From assembly GCF_029784135.1 (NCBI RefSeq), contig NC_073744.1, positions 32,932,439 to 32,996,438 on the forward strand: DNA of 64,000 nt, given 5' to 3'. The notes beneath the pieces were generated by a model. That model was not told the DNA's origin. It worked only from the letters and a program-made list of their open reading frames with translations, and did no database searches. Made by a program: the position numbers and the translations under genes. Shown here piece by piece: positions 32,981-45,654 of this stretch. How positions within the stretch are numbered: the stretch's first letter is position 1; every line of letters begins with the position of its first letter. The stretch is from Toxorhynchites rutilus septentrionalis (Eukaryota; Arthropoda; Insecta; Diptera; Culicidae).

Positions 32981-34480
32981 AAATACAAATTCCAGAACAG
33001 AAATAAATTTTATAGTTTCCACCATAGAATCCGGACTCTGAGGGTGCCGTCCAAAGAGCATGTGCGAGAGTAAGCTGTCGTAAAAATGCCTGGTGGCGGC
33101 GGTGGCCCAAAGTTGGCCCCCACGGGGTGTTTAATGCAGTGAATTGAACTCCCCACGCTCCCGTCGCCAAATTCACCTTTATATATTTTGGTGGAATTTT
33201 CGTTCCTTTTGTTCCATGGAACTATAAACATTTGGTGTTTGTTTATGTGCACGGATTCTTATTTATGTTGTCGTTGTGGAAATACTTCCCGTAGTTTCGT
33301 CGGGCCGAGCAATTGTTGCGCTAGTGCTTGATTTTTCTTTTCAGGGGAAAGTATTTTCTGTTAGCTGTTTTCTTTAAAAATAAAACCTTTAAGTATTATA
33401 CCACCCGAACCGAAACCAGCTCAGAGAGGGGTGCGGTGGAAAGGAGAGAAAAAATACAAAATAAAACGTCGCGGACAGCAATAAAAAGCTGATTGTTATT
33501 CAGAAGGCGCTTTCCGCCCCGCCATATTACGTAATCACGAAATGAATTTTTTATTTTATTCTTTTCTGTTCCGGCTCCGTTCCGCTGCCGCTTACAATCA
33601 ACAGACTAATTTTCGTGGAGAAGTTCGCCGAAGAGGCTGCCCGAAAAAGGGGATGAGTCATTACTGAGATTTGAATCGGGGATAGCGATTTGGAAAACAA
33701 AAAAGAAACGCAATAAACTTATTTAGTTCTGGCGAATGGCAGCTGTGGCCTTTACTCGTTATTGGCGGATAAAGGGAATATCACGTATTAATGAACATGA
33801 GCCATGCTCCGTTTTGGACTTTAAAGACATGGTTAGAAAAAAAAAGAAAATCCTCCAAAGTTCGCTCCCCATAAAACACGCTTCACTTGCTTCACTCAGA
33901 TGGCACCTCGGAGCTGTTTAAGTTGGCTTGTTTTCCAATCATGGAATTCAATTAAAACATAATTTCCTACAACAAAGGAACGCGCTATATTTTGCCCGTC
34001 TCGTTGCGGAAAGTTGCCCAAGGATGCTGCTTATTTTCATTGTTCGTACGGTTTTTTTTTTCTGTGCCCACGTTGCTTCTTGTTTCAAATTTGATGGAAG
34101 GCACGATGGCGCATACAAAGTTGGCCGTCGTCTCAGCATCATCAGCTTCATCATCATGAAGGATCACAATAGCAACAGCAACAACGGCGATGAAGACGAC
34201 AACGACGGCAACAACAAAAATAAATTGAGAAACTAAAAACACTGCGATAGACGACGAACCAAGCACTCCGTTGGTGGCTGCGGAACTCTCTCTCTCGATT
34301 CGTCCCCGCACTGAAACCCCAATACCCATCCCCCAACCGTTACCAAACAAGCACCAGGAAATGAAACTGATTTTCCGATCTTACACTTACAGCCCCCTCC
34401 TGGAGCAGTGACGTACCCCCGCTCACCCTTCTTCGAGCTGCACTTTCAAAGATTGATGAGCATTGATTTTGATGAACAAG
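32981..34480. other. Repeat-poor, G+C-richer block
   Basis: More complex sequence with GGTGGCGGCGGTGGCC near 33095 and CAACAGCAACAACGGCGA-type tracts near 34170-34220. Overlapping frames on both strands (up to 121 codons, 33985-34350 minus) are low-complexity readings of the same CAA/GAC tract. No gene supported. Confidence 0.4.
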
Positions 34481-34989
34481 CAAAAGTTTGAATGTTGAGC
34501 GGTTTGTGGTGAGGACCGAGCTTGGGGGTAGTAATTGTATTTCTACAGAAAACCTAGAGCTTGCACTACAACGTTGAAATTGGATTATTTTTCTTCGAAG
34601 AATCAGAGTGGGTGGTAGTTGCTAACAGTTGCGTAACCAATATCCACTTGTTTCGAACAGTACCATTGATTTTCGGAAAGTTGTTGTGTCTTATATTTAG
34701 GAGCTCATTTAGCGTGCAATACTTGTCAATTGGTTTTAGCGTACTCCAAATCTACATGGTATGGTACCAACTCCTGCTTTTCTAGCCTTCCGATGAATTT
34801 TAGTCTCTGGAAGATTGAATGGGGGTGAAGTTGATGTTTTCACGAACAAATATTTGAGCAGTCAGAATATTGTTTTATGATCCATATTTCCCAGATTTAC
34901 ATTCTGTCAAATATATACCGGGAATTTGCGTTTTTTAAGAAAATGCTTTATTTATCATTATTTCATATTTCATCAATAATTTAAATTAT

Positions 34990-35790
34990 ATTCATATGTA
35001 TTAGGGTGCCAATGAGTGTATGGGAAAAAATTAACCCTAAAATTTCAAAAAGTTACCCTATACAAAACGTTCACCACCTCGAAAAAACACCCTTTGCCAA
35101 ATTTCAGCTCAGTCGGACTTAAGAGAGAGTGGCGGAAAACGGTCAAAGTTTGAGTTTTTTGAAAATCGAAAAATCACCCAAGAGGGAGTAGAGGAAATCG
35201 GGGTTTTCGAAAAAAAAAATTTTGATTCCAAATGTCTTAAAATTGCATGAAACGTCGAGATTTAGTGTCGTCTCGAAAATTTTTTTTTGTCAAAAATCGA
35301 CACTCTGGGACAATATCATCATCAAAACATCAAATGGACTAACAACGCTTGTAAATATGTAATTGTAGAACACATGCGAAAATAATTTTTCGAATTTTCC
35401 CATTTTCCTTCAGAGTTTTCCCGAAAATGTTCAATTGTTATGCTTGGTTGAAATATGTGCATTATTTTTATGGGAGGAGTTTCATACCATCATAGAAACA
35501 TTTCTCGAACCCCCTCCCCCCACATTCCGAATTTAAATCCATTAGCCCCCCCCCCCCTCTTCAGAGAGAGGGGAGGTGTGTCTATTTACCATAGAAACGT
35601 TCCGTGTCCACTGAAACCTTTGCATGCCAAACATCGTTTCATTCGCTTGATTAATTCTCGAGTAATGCAGAAATTTGTGTTTCATTTGTATGGCAGCCCT
35701 CCTTAGAAAGAGGTGGGGGAGGGGGTGGCTGTGGAGTGTCTAATTAACATAGAAACATTTATTGCACTCTAAAACCTCCAATGCTTAACA
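34990..35790 (+). repeat. Dispersed repeat units (second copy)
   Basis: First module at about 35000-35170 ('tgtatgggaaaaaattaacc', 'tcagtcggacttaaga'). Further modules near 35455-35790 repeat the CATAGAAAC(A/G)TT...AAACC(T/C) pattern about every 160 bases, with TTCGCTTGATTAATTCTCGA and a C/G-run (CCCCCCCCCC near 35548). Matches 3.9-4.3 kb in order and 63.8-64.0 kb inverted. Confidence 0.65.
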
Positions 35791-36010
35791 CTAGAACTAC
35801 CAACCGGTCAAAATGACCGGTTATATGATTTGTTCGCAAGATTTTGTATTGAAATTTATTTTTATTTTTTTTAATGATGTTATGACTTTTTCTAAATTCA
35901 TGTATTGATCAATATTATAAATTATTTTGGTTTCTAGCTTCCAATTTTTCTGATATACATGTGTGGTATACCTATTTATACCGACCGGTCAAAACTACCG
36001 GTCATGACTT
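35789..36010. mobile_element. piggyBac-like MITE end with CCGGTCA palindromes
   Basis: TTAA at 35785-35788, then CACTAGAACTACC and the palindrome ACCGGTCAAAATGACCGGT (35803-35821). A second similar palindrome, ACCGGTCAAAACTACCGGT, lies at 35985-36003. The complementary outer end (GGTAGTTCTAGTG-TTAA) was not found, so this is a partial element or a deleted copy. Confidence 0.5.
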
Positions 36011-37680
36011 TTAATATTTCTAATTCCAAAATTGCTTGGAAACAACGTCAATCTGTTACTACGGTGCCAGCCAATCTAAATTTCCGAAAGAATTACTGCT
36101 TCTAAACCACAAAATTCGGTAAATTTTTAGAATTTTGTAATATATTGTGATGCAATTTCATTTTCACATTGACAGTTATTGTATACGGTAGAAATAGGTG
36201 ATGTTGAAATTAGTGCAGTTGAAATACTCACAATATTGTGGACAATTGGGTTGATTCAATAAAAAAAATCAGTTATAGTAGTTTGCAGTATAAGTAAGTT
36301 GTGTATATTTGTATTATATTGAGGGGAAAAAATAAAAATATTCTAAATATATATTTTTATCTAGTTATAAAACTTAACCCAAAAATGCAAAAATGTTTTA
36401 GAGGACGTAACAGATTGAAGAGAAGACTTTGCCGGTATCGATCAAGATGTTCATGAAATTAAATTCTGAAATTTGATCAGAATCTGAAATATAGATGATC
36501 AAATCATAAGAAAAAATGTTTGTTTCTTCAGAGAGCAATAGTGAAGAGAATCAATTTACGTAGACTAAGAAGAATGTTGATACTATAGTCATCTTTGGAT
36601 GAAAATGACCGCCAATATAGCTATATATTCTCCTGATGGAACTACCTGCACAAAAAGCTAAATGCACTCCAGGAAGGATATAAATAAACAGCATTTTCAA
36701 AGCAATAATTGGAGGAGTAGAGTGTGTGTATATGTGAAAATACGCAAGTATATGTGTGAATATAATCACTGCTTACGATCGTTATACCCACAAACGCATG
36801 AGAACGAAAGTTACGAACCGTTCATTTGGAGGGTACGCATAGCAAATTGTAATTTTGGTACAGTGTGCGATGAAGTGTTGCTCTCATTTACTCCAAACTT
36901 TGATTGATCGGCTAGAAAAAATGGCTAAACGTATCAATATGAAATTTTCACAGGTGTTTAAGGGATACACTATGCTAAGAATTTACCTGCTAACATTTAA
37001 ATTCACTGCAATATTTGCAAAATTACAGAAGATTTTATAAAATAGTATTTTGTTCACAAGTAAACGTAATTTTGACACTTTTTCAAAATTGATGCAAAAC
37101 ATTCAAATTATTTTTTCGTCAAAGCAACAAATTAACTTTATACAGAATTTATTGGAGTATTCAAAACCACTTTTCCGTTTGCGATGCGATAATTATTTAT
37201 TGAATTATTTATCATCAAAGTTTAAGGGGTAACTTTTCATACAAACGAAAATATCTTTGCATGTAAAAGTCCTACATGAATGTTATAGAAATCAAATGAA
37301 AGCTGTTTAATAAGGTTGATGAGATTTGTAATTGAGTTGGTTAGTAAAAAATTGTGTTAGTCTACAAAGAGTTTGAAAAACCATAAAGAAATCGATTTTT
37401 TATTACTACCTGATATTTTTGTCCACTACATCTACATACACCCGGATAAAAATATGTTCATAACATATTCCAAAACAAGAAAGTGATTGTCAGACAAAGA
37501 TGGTGATGAATTGTTAGAGAACGAGAAAATTCTGAAACGGCCAATAAAAAGACCAATTAATGAATAGTAATTAAAAGTAAATTCAAAGAATTAGAACTTT
37601 CATATCGAGTGAATAGATTTTTAGCCAACGAAACAGGTTGCAAAATACATATGCAAATGAAAACAATCAATTCACCGAGA
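36011..37680. other. AT-rich non-coding stretch
   Basis: No bounded element or gene seen. The frames of 60-80 codons here are typical chance openings in AT-rich DNA. Confidence 0.35.
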
Positions 37681-39310
37681 ATACGGAACCATAATCTAAT
37701 CTTCCTTCATCACGGAGGTCCTCCCAAACGGAAATTCACACGAAATTAGGCACAGAGAATGTCCGTGGTGCTTGGAGCGAGAACGTGAAGTTTCCTTTAA
37801 TTCTGCTTCACCGAACCCAACGTAAGCACGAAAACTAAAACGATATATCCACTCGCTAGCGATAGGACCACAGTAAGATGACTTCCTTAATGTCTTGTGA
37901 TTTCACGGTTCTCCGATTCCGCCGGCTTGTGGGGAATATTTTCTTGCTGTGCTTTTTTCCCTTCGAGCTTTGTTGGGAAGAAGAAGCGAACAGGGCTCGC
38001 ATCATTGCAGCGAAAACCCAATTTTCCTATTTCTAGCGCTGAAGCTTGATGTACAAATACACACACTCACACACATACCGAGTTTGCTGAATTGTTGATA
38101 TGTTTCGATACGAACTGACCATTTTCTCGGTGGGTGGGCGTTCGACAAAATGGACCCACTCTACCGGCCCGACTCTCGGACATGCAGACGAATGGTAGTG
38201 TTTTGGCGGAACATAATAAGACACAAATCGTTGGCTGCCTCCCTTATCCACTGTTGTGGAAAATCGAATATTTATGATTTTTCATTCCACTATAATGATG
38301 TTTATCTGGTGGTATCTTGTTTGTGGGATTGTATTTCACGGAATGGCAAATTTAGACACGATGGCGTACGAAGCAAGACAAATACCCGCTCAAGCCGGCT
38401 CATTACGAGAAAACTCTGTGGGATGTGCTCTCGCTTCGTTGTGCCTCGGCCGAAATCTTTCTCGTCCGGAACCAATTACGGAGACGGGGGGCGTGTCTGG
38501 TTCGGGTTTCTAGTGTCTGAGAAAAGAAATTCTAGACCTTCAGGGCAACCCGAATTGTTGAAGCGGGCAGGGTTGCAGAAGGGACAAGGGTTGGTAGCTG
38601 AAAGTGCGAATTTCTCCGCCTGGATAACGTGATTGGTTGCGGGAAATTAATTAAAATGATGAACTTTTTCCCCGGGAGGGGGTCAGTTTTTATTCATTTA
38701 AAAACCATCCGAACAGAATAACTGGTTTCATCCAGGTCAATCCCTTCAATCACGCATCCCCAAAAGTCCCAAATTAATATTTCCAATGAAAAAATGCTGG
38801 CACCAATTGCTTTTTCGCTTCTACCGTCCCATTTGAAACGCGAAATCACGGCAGAGATCTACTGGTATTGTCAGTTTTTTTTCGTATTCGAAAGAACATG
38901 TAAATTGAACCGATGATTCATCACTTTCATTCCGAACCATAGAACTGCACGAAATGCACGAAAAAAAATCAGGCCGTGAGTAGTTCCAGCGTGCCGCGGC
39001 AGGTCATCAGGTAATATTACCCAAGGAGTGTTTTTTTTGCTTCAAGTGCGAATGTTTCAATTAATATCGCTTCGCTGCATGCTTTTGTCAAAACCGGCGC
39101 TCCTACCAAAGGAGGAGGGGAGGAAAGCGGTCAACGTTTGCCCCGATGGCCCTCCCCCACTCGGGTGCCCGTGACAAATTTGCTTGCGTTTGGGAAAATG
39201 CGACTAAAAGAATATTTTATTTTCAATAATTATAACCGCGATAGCCATAAATTACGCCGAATTTTGATCAGTGCGTACCGCTGGCCGGCCAGGATAAGGA
39301 TAAAATGAAA
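37680..39310. other. Repeat-poor block with no supported gene
   Basis: Higher-complexity sequence. The longest frame, 160 codons at 38150-38632 (plus), has no recognisable domain, signal or splice context. Possible unique intronic or intergenic DNA. Confidence 0.4.
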
Positions 39311-39947
39311 AAAAAAATATTAATAATAACTCCGATGTGTGCGACGTCGAAAATGAACGTGAGAATGTTTCAATATTTTATAATGTAATTTTTGCACGTG
39401 GGCGAAAAAAAATCCGAAATGCGTCCAAGTGAAGCTGTCTGGGTTAAACCATGGAATGGAAATATAAATACAATATGGGAAAAAACGGAAAAAAGGACGT
39501 GTACGCGTCTCGTTCAATACCGCCAATAAAATATGCATATATTTATTGCGAACTGATTAATTTATTGGCCTTCCGAATGGAACAACAAATAACAAATTCC
39601 TCGAGCGGTTAGTTACGGATACAGATTTAAGGCAAGCGAGTGCGAAATTTTCGCTCAATTGGTTCTACTGCGAGAAATCCTTTAAATTAAAACTGTATCG
39701 TGATTGTAAATTGAAATAAAATTTCAGTAGTTCGAATATCGCCATATTTGAATACTAAACATAAACTTGATCAACTTGCTACATCATTTGAATTTAGTGG
39801 GCATATCCATAAACTGTCAGAACTCTAAGTATACTTTCTTGCTGTGGAAGCTGAGAGCAGACGAACGATCGCAAAGGGTTAAAGGATGTGAACAGCCAAA
39901 ACTGGTTCACGAAATGTATACAATCGATATGATGATGATGACCCACC
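39310..39947. other. Non-coding; contains a piggyBac-like end scrap
   Basis: The phrase GATCGCAAAGGGTTAA near 39868-39883 resembles the right end plus TTAA of the 2727-3005 MITE family. The opposite end was not located. Nothing else recognised. Confidence 0.4.
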
Positions 39948-40250
39948 TCATACCCCTACAAAGGTTTGAACAGGCCGATTCATGTGATAGATAATATTTA
40001 TGATTAACCAAATTAATATAAGTATTATAAAAAAAAAAACAAAGCAAATCGAAATTATAAATAGGCAACAAAAGGTTATCGTATCGACAATATCGTAATG
40101 ATAATCCCAACTTCAGGCCCAAAGTTTTTTCAAGGCATGTCAAGAAAATTTCCAACCCGGGACGATCCTCGACAGATTGGGAATTGAACCCAGTATCTAA
40201 AAGTGTGTACTTAGAACATGATAGAGAAATACTCGTTATAACCATTCTAT
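39948..40250 (-). mobile_element. SINE-C copy
   Basis: Shares CCCCTACAAAGGTTTG, GAAAATTTCCAACCCG, TGGGAATTGAACCCAGTATC (B box GTTCAATTCCC on the minus strand) and CTCGTTATAACCAT with the copy at 18940-19290. It abuts the start of the tandem repeat unit at 40256. Confidence 0.65.
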
Positions 40251-40255
40251 AAAAA

Positions 40256-42013
40256 GACTAGCTGACCCGGTAAATGTTGTCTGCCATATAAATTATTTCT
40301 AGTGAATATTTTGGGGGTTCAATAAAAAACTAACTAATGCATTGTAAGTGTGTTCAAATGTTTTAACGATCTATAAAATTAATCGATTGTGATCGATTAA
40401 TATATCGAGTAGATACGTGAAGGTTTGACTGTGTATTGCATTGGAGCGTGTGAAAATGAACTTCCCGAACTCGAGTGTTATGTGCAGCTGGATATGAGAT
40501 CTATGACATACAGAGAAATGAGGGCTTGACCGCTGACAAAAATTAAACAAAAAAAAAACTTTTTTTAAATTGCTAAAATTAGAATGATAATCATTTCTCG
40601 ATGTTGTTTAAATATTTTGCAGACAATTCTAACTTAACATTTCTTCTATAAATCTCATTGCATTTCCTTCAAAACTTTATCCATGATAAAAATCATTATT
40701 AGAGACAATTTACGTTCAATGTTTGTTCCCACTTACAGAGACAGAACACATATCAGAGCCAATCTTCATTTTTTTCCTTGGAATCATTTCCTCATTTTTA
40801 ATTTTCTTCTAAAAGCGTGTTCATTTCACCCGGAAATTTATTTCCATTTTCGCTTCACAGAAATAGCTCAATGTCTAATAGCATGGCAAGGCTGCCACAA
40901 TTGCACAACTCGATTGAACTTGAGTTGCGATCCGTTCGGGTAATTCTGATTCGATCGAATTTCAGAATACAGGAGGATAGTTGATCAGTAGATGGATCTG
41001 AAATTTCCGAGGAATTTACGCTACCCTTTTGCTTAGAGCGTATTTTGTCGACTAGCCAAACTAAAAATGTGCGTGTAACGTAAACCTCGCTTTTGTCATT
41101 CAACCGAATACATCCAGCAACACGTTGGAATACGAGTTATTTTGTAATGGAGCTCATTAAAAACTTCATTTCTTTTCTTTGAACACACGTGCTGTCGTTT
41201 GAATGAAGGCTGTGTGTTGGTGTTGCATTCACATCGTAGGATGATTTTTTTTGACCGCGTCAATTTATCAAACGACACACATAAGAATCCATAAATCGCA
41301 CTCTCTTGTTTGTTTCGTCTCCTTCAACCACATGATCGAAAATATTAATTCAAAATGACTAATGATGCCCTTAATGATTGAAGTAACTGTGGCGTATTGG
41401 ATCTACACACGTGCTCTCCAGTTGGTTTTTGATCAGGATTGACGACAATAGAGTGATTGTTATTTTACATTCCGAGCATGTGTGTGATTAGAATAATTTC
41501 AAAAATTCATTGTGCTCATCCAAAAAGGCTTCCACAGGTCGCCGGCGATGCGCCTAGCTTTAGTCGAATTGAATTTATTTGCGTATATGTGAGGTTAAAG
41601 TTGGATGAAGAGGACGAAGTGCCATCTGTCAATTAACAGCGTAAATAAATTCGTCCTGTTCGAAAAACGAACGACGGATCAATTATTTGGTAAAATTTAT
41701 ATGAAAAATACAAATACCGCAATTAAAAATAGGAGATAGGGATGAAAATTGGTTATATATGATTATATGTATTTTTTTTCAAGCCAAATTTATGCAAAAA
41801 ATACAAAAACAAAATTATTCAAAATTTTATTTAAAGAACCACCCTAATCGGTATTAAATATACAGTAATTGGTATCCTAGCGGTATCATATATAGTTTAC
41901 GACCTATTCTCATGCCTACCAAGGTTTTTGAATATAATTTCATTAAAATAGGTCCAGCCGTCTCGGAGGAGTTCGACCACGAATATCGTGACACGAGATT
42001 TTTATATGTATAC
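40256..42013 (+). repeat. Tandem unit 1 of the CTGACCCGG repeat
   Basis: Starts CTAGCTGACCCGGTAAATGT. Internal modules include TTGCACAACTCGATTG, GATCCGTTCGGGTAATTCTG, GATCAGTAGATGGATCTGAA and TACACACGTGCTCTCCAG. It ends with GGTCCAGCCGTCTCGGAGGA, then 'ttcgaccacgaatatcgtga' and 'tttttatatgta' directly before unit 2. The arrangement resembles the 3'-tail region of a retroelement repeated head-to-tail, but no coding domain remains. Class unknown. Confidence 0.6.
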
Positions 42014-43301
42014 TGGCTGACCCGGAAAACGTTTTTCTGCCATAAAAATTAGTTCTAGTGAATATTTTGGTTCAACGGTTAACAGAATGCAAAATTCGAT
42101 CCGGGCGATTCTGACTTGATAAGATTTCAGAAAACGGGTGATTATTTGATCAGTAAACGGATTGGGAATTTCCGATTTTATTTTTTCAAGGCGAAATTAA
42201 TTAAACTAAACCAAACTAAAAATGTGTGTATGTGGTACTCCTCGCGATTGCCATTTAACCGAAAACATTCAGTAACGTATAAGACTGAATGCGTGTAATT
42301 TAGTAATAAAGCTCATTAAAGACTTTTTTTAAAAGAATTTTTGTTTGAACGCATGTGTAATGTCACGTGCATTGCATTTTGGTTTGGCAATAGCCAAGGC
42401 TGCGTCGCTATTGCTCATGATAGCGTCTCGCGAGTAAGCCATTTATGTTTATTGGGACGTAGGAACCGCAGTCGTTCGCTCTCTTCCTCTACCTACCTCT
42501 ACCTTGTTTGTTTCTTCTTCTTTAACCGCATGTTTTTTTTATCGCATTTATTTATTTAAGGCTCATTAGCATTTTAGCAGTAAAGGAGCCGAATTTTAAT
42601 CGTGCACATGTCACATGGTTATCATATCTATAATTAGCACATTACACAGTTGCCATTCGCCAGTATTCCTTCTATACCATTACATATGGTACATTCACAC
42701 AATAGCCATTTAGGCGTAAGAATATTCTTTCTGTTCTTCCATTATCCAGTTAGACCACCGGACAGCGGAGACAGTTCATTGATCATTGTTGAGTTATTTA
42801 TAGAACAGCAGCCCGATGTGTCTTGCAGAGCAGAGCAGTTGTATGGATGAATCGATCTTATTTCGACCGTGGATCGATCTCCATCGCTGGTGATTGTTGC
42901 GTGGACGTAGCTATTCTGTAACAACACAAAGATGGTCAATGAGGGCCCTGAGTTTTGAACTCACGATCGATCGCTTACTAAGCGAACGCGCAACCAATGT
43001 GGCTACGGAGACCCCCTATTTAACCGCATGTTCATAAACATTAATTCAAAATGACAAATGATGTTCATAAAGAATGAAGTACCTATGACGGGGTCTCGCT
43101 GTGCAATGTTTATGCAATATCTGGTGTAGTTCTTCAGAATTGCTAGGAGATTTTTCACTGAAACCAACCCGAAAATCATACTAATATGTGTTGAAATGTA
43201 TGACATACAGAAGACAAAAGTTAAAAAAAACAATTCCTTCACGCAAATCAAACATCGAAATAATTCATTCATTTGTGCAGAGCAATTTTATCTCTATCAG
43301 A
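42014..43301 (+). repeat. Tandem unit 2 of the CTGACCCGG repeat, interrupted by SINE-A
   Basis: Starts GGCTGACCCGGAAAACGTTT. It carries the GATCCGGGCGATTCTGACTTG, GATCAGTAAACGGATTGGGAA and GATAGCGTCTCGCGAGTAAG modules, the last of which also occurs in unit 3. SINE-A is inserted at 42535-43018; after it the unit resumes at TTAACCGCATGTTCATAAACA. Confidence 0.6.
42535..43018 (-). mobile_element. SINE-A, full-length reference copy (484 bp) with 14-bp TSD
   Basis: Minus-strand head GGGGTCTCCGTAGCCACATT carries an A box (TAGCCACATTGG). A B box (GTTCAAAAC within GAGTTCAAAACTC) follows, then a ~370-bp unique body. The tail is AATTCGGCTCCTTTA, loop, GAGCC and TTAAATAAATAAAT. Duplication TTTAACCGCATGTT at 42521-42534 and 43019-43032 is perfect. 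It would be transcribed by RNA polymerase III and depends on a LINE for movement. Inserted into a degenerate tandem repeat unit, so younger than it. Confidence 0.9.
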
Positions 43302-45270
43302 CTAGCAAACCCGAACGTAAATTGAAAATGGTAAAATTTAAATGAAATTTATTACTCAATGTCATTTGCATACCTAGAAAACATAGTCATTTCAAAAATT
43401 TCCTTACATTTCCTCGAAATTTTATCCATAACATAAAACCAGTATCAGACACAATTTTCAATTTTTTGTTTTAACAAATAGAACACATATTTGATACGGT
43501 TGAACGGTTTGTCATTCAATATTTTTTGTTTTAAAAACGAGTCTATTCCACTTGAGAATCAATTACTATTTTCACTTCACAGGAATGGAACACGAAGCTC
43601 AATGTCGTCTATGTTGAATTGCGTGACAAGATTGCCACATTTGCACAACTCGATTGGACTTGAGTCAAACGGAATACAGAATGTAACATTGCGATCCGTC
43701 CAGCTAAATCGATCAGTAGACGGATCTGGAATTGCTTGGGACATTACACTATCGATCTTCTGAGGGCATTTATTGTTGATAAACCAAACTAAAACTGCGT
43801 GAATGAGATAATATCCGCTTTTGCCATTCAGCCGAATACATTCAGCAATAGGGGAAGTGGGGGCATAGTGGTCACCCTAAGGAATATGCCCATTTCCGTC
43901 ATCCACATACCGCTTCAATTCGCGTTTTCCGAAGAATATTATAGTTCAACTCATTGTTGTTCAAGATAGCAAACGGCTTTTATTATAAAAATTCAAAATA
44001 GTACATGTTTCATCATTCGGAAAAAAAGGTGAAAAATCGAACTTTTTTTTGCTTAGTGGGGCCAAAGTGGTCACTCTTACGTATCAAGTTAAATGGGATG
44101 GGATGCTTTTTTTCGTCCAAATTTGTTCAAATCATATTCGATATGGTAGGTACATGTATGAAATAAGCTTGGTCTATTCACTTATAGTCCCAATTTAAAT
44201 TTTCTCATGCATACAAAAACGCAGTAAGAAACACATAACGTTCCGCATAATGAGGCTTGGTTTAGTTAGAGTGACATATTTTCCTAGAGTCGAAGCCACA
44301 AAAGGAACCTCTTCAAGAGCAGAATGCGATGAGGTATATCAGCTTAAGTAAACAGAACATTGTAAGTCGTTATTCACCTATGACCACTTTGCCCCCAAAC
44401 AGCAAAGTGAGTGCTACGCTAATTAATCGCTGAGATTGATGAAAATATCTCTCCTAGAATATGTGAACAGTCGTCCAAACTTATGATTTGTCCAATATAT
44501 CAGATTGAATAAACTAAATTCCACGAGAAATTCCTTAGATACCATGCGGACAGAACTACGGTCGAATGGCTATCGAGAGAGCAATTTCTGTTTTTATTTA
44601 TAGTTTGACATGCGACATCTCTACTGCTGTACAGGGTAACTCAAATGTCATTAAATGCTTCAAACATAAGGTGATTATCAATACGGCATCTACAGTCAAT
44701 TGTTTACACATGATAGCGTCTCGCAAGTGAATGTATTCTTCCTCATGTCGCTTCTGTTGTTTGAATGGCGTTTTCTATACGTTACGGCGTTTCTCAATAT
44801 ATAATAAACAAAAAAAAATCCATCGAGCCAAATTCATTTATTTCGTTCTCACTAACCGCATGTTTTTAAATATAAATTCAAAATGAGAGATGATGTCCAT
44901 AATTAATGAAGAACCGTTGATTACATTTCGTTGTTTAATGTTTATGCGATATTTCGTTTTCATTTCGATTCCAGAGCTCGTCATTTAAAATACATTCATG
45001 GCGTATTGCTTGGCAGTGATATCTCAAATAAATACTAATAAAAATCACGCAAGTGATACTGCTTTGAAAGGCGAACATTGGGAATGTTAGTACCATTGAA
45101 GAAGAACATGGAGAGAGTTTTATTAACGGTGAATTCCAGATTATTTTTTCTTAGAATCATAATTTCTCGCGCCACTGTGTAGTCGGCTTCCATGATTCCA
45201 GTAACGTTTGCGCATTGAACCTACACACGTACTCTCCAGCAGGTTTTGTCAGGATTGAGCCCTCTAGTCC
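43302..45270 (+). repeat. Tandem unit 3 of the CTGACCCGG repeat, interrupted by a TIR element
   Basis: Begins with a degenerate CTAGCAAACCCGAACGTAAA. It has the TTGCACAACTCGATTGGAC, GATCAGTAGACGGATCTGGA and GATAGCGTCTCGCAAGTGAA modules, and ends near TACACACGTACTCTCCAGCA, which matches unit 1 near 41404. Contains the MITE at 43856-44398. Confidence 0.55.
43856..44398. mobile_element. MITE with GGGGGCAWAGTGGTCA ends (about 540 bp)
   Basis: Left GTGGGGGCATAGTGGTCACC; complement of the right TTTGGGGGCAAAGTGGTCAT. The phrase GGGCCAAAGTGGTCAC recurs internally at about 44058. Flanks CAGCAA(T) on the left and CAGCAAA on the right may be the target duplication. No ORF. Superfamily not assigned. Confidence 0.6.
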
Positions 45271-45654
45271 AAAGTCATGAAAACAATAAAAAACAAATAT
45301 AACCAATAACTACGAAAACAAAATCCAAATTTTTTGCGAATGTAATATTTTTCTAAGAAAATCATCTGAATCGGTCCAGATCAGTATTTCTCACTGTTCC
45401 GTTCAGTTAGAGTGGACCAATTTAATTTTTTAATATACTTAAAACGTGGATATTATACGCTAACGGGTTGAAGCAAATTTCAACAAGATATCTATTAGCT
45501 TCAAGAAAAGTTTTGTTGGTTTGAATTCGGTGCTAGAATTTTTTTTAAATTCAATATACAAGCGATTGATACATAGTTCGCTCTGTCTGCACAGTGCTCC
45601 TTGTTCAAATATTTCAGCAATTTATTCTGAGGAGAAAGCAAGATACTGAACCCT

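Noticed and set aside
33985..34350. 121-codon minus ORF rich in Val/Ala
   Set aside because: Reading of a CAA/GAC/GAT-rich low-complexity tract.
38150..38632. 160-codon plus ORF
   Set aside because: No domain or conservation evidence; composition like the surrounding non-coding DNA.
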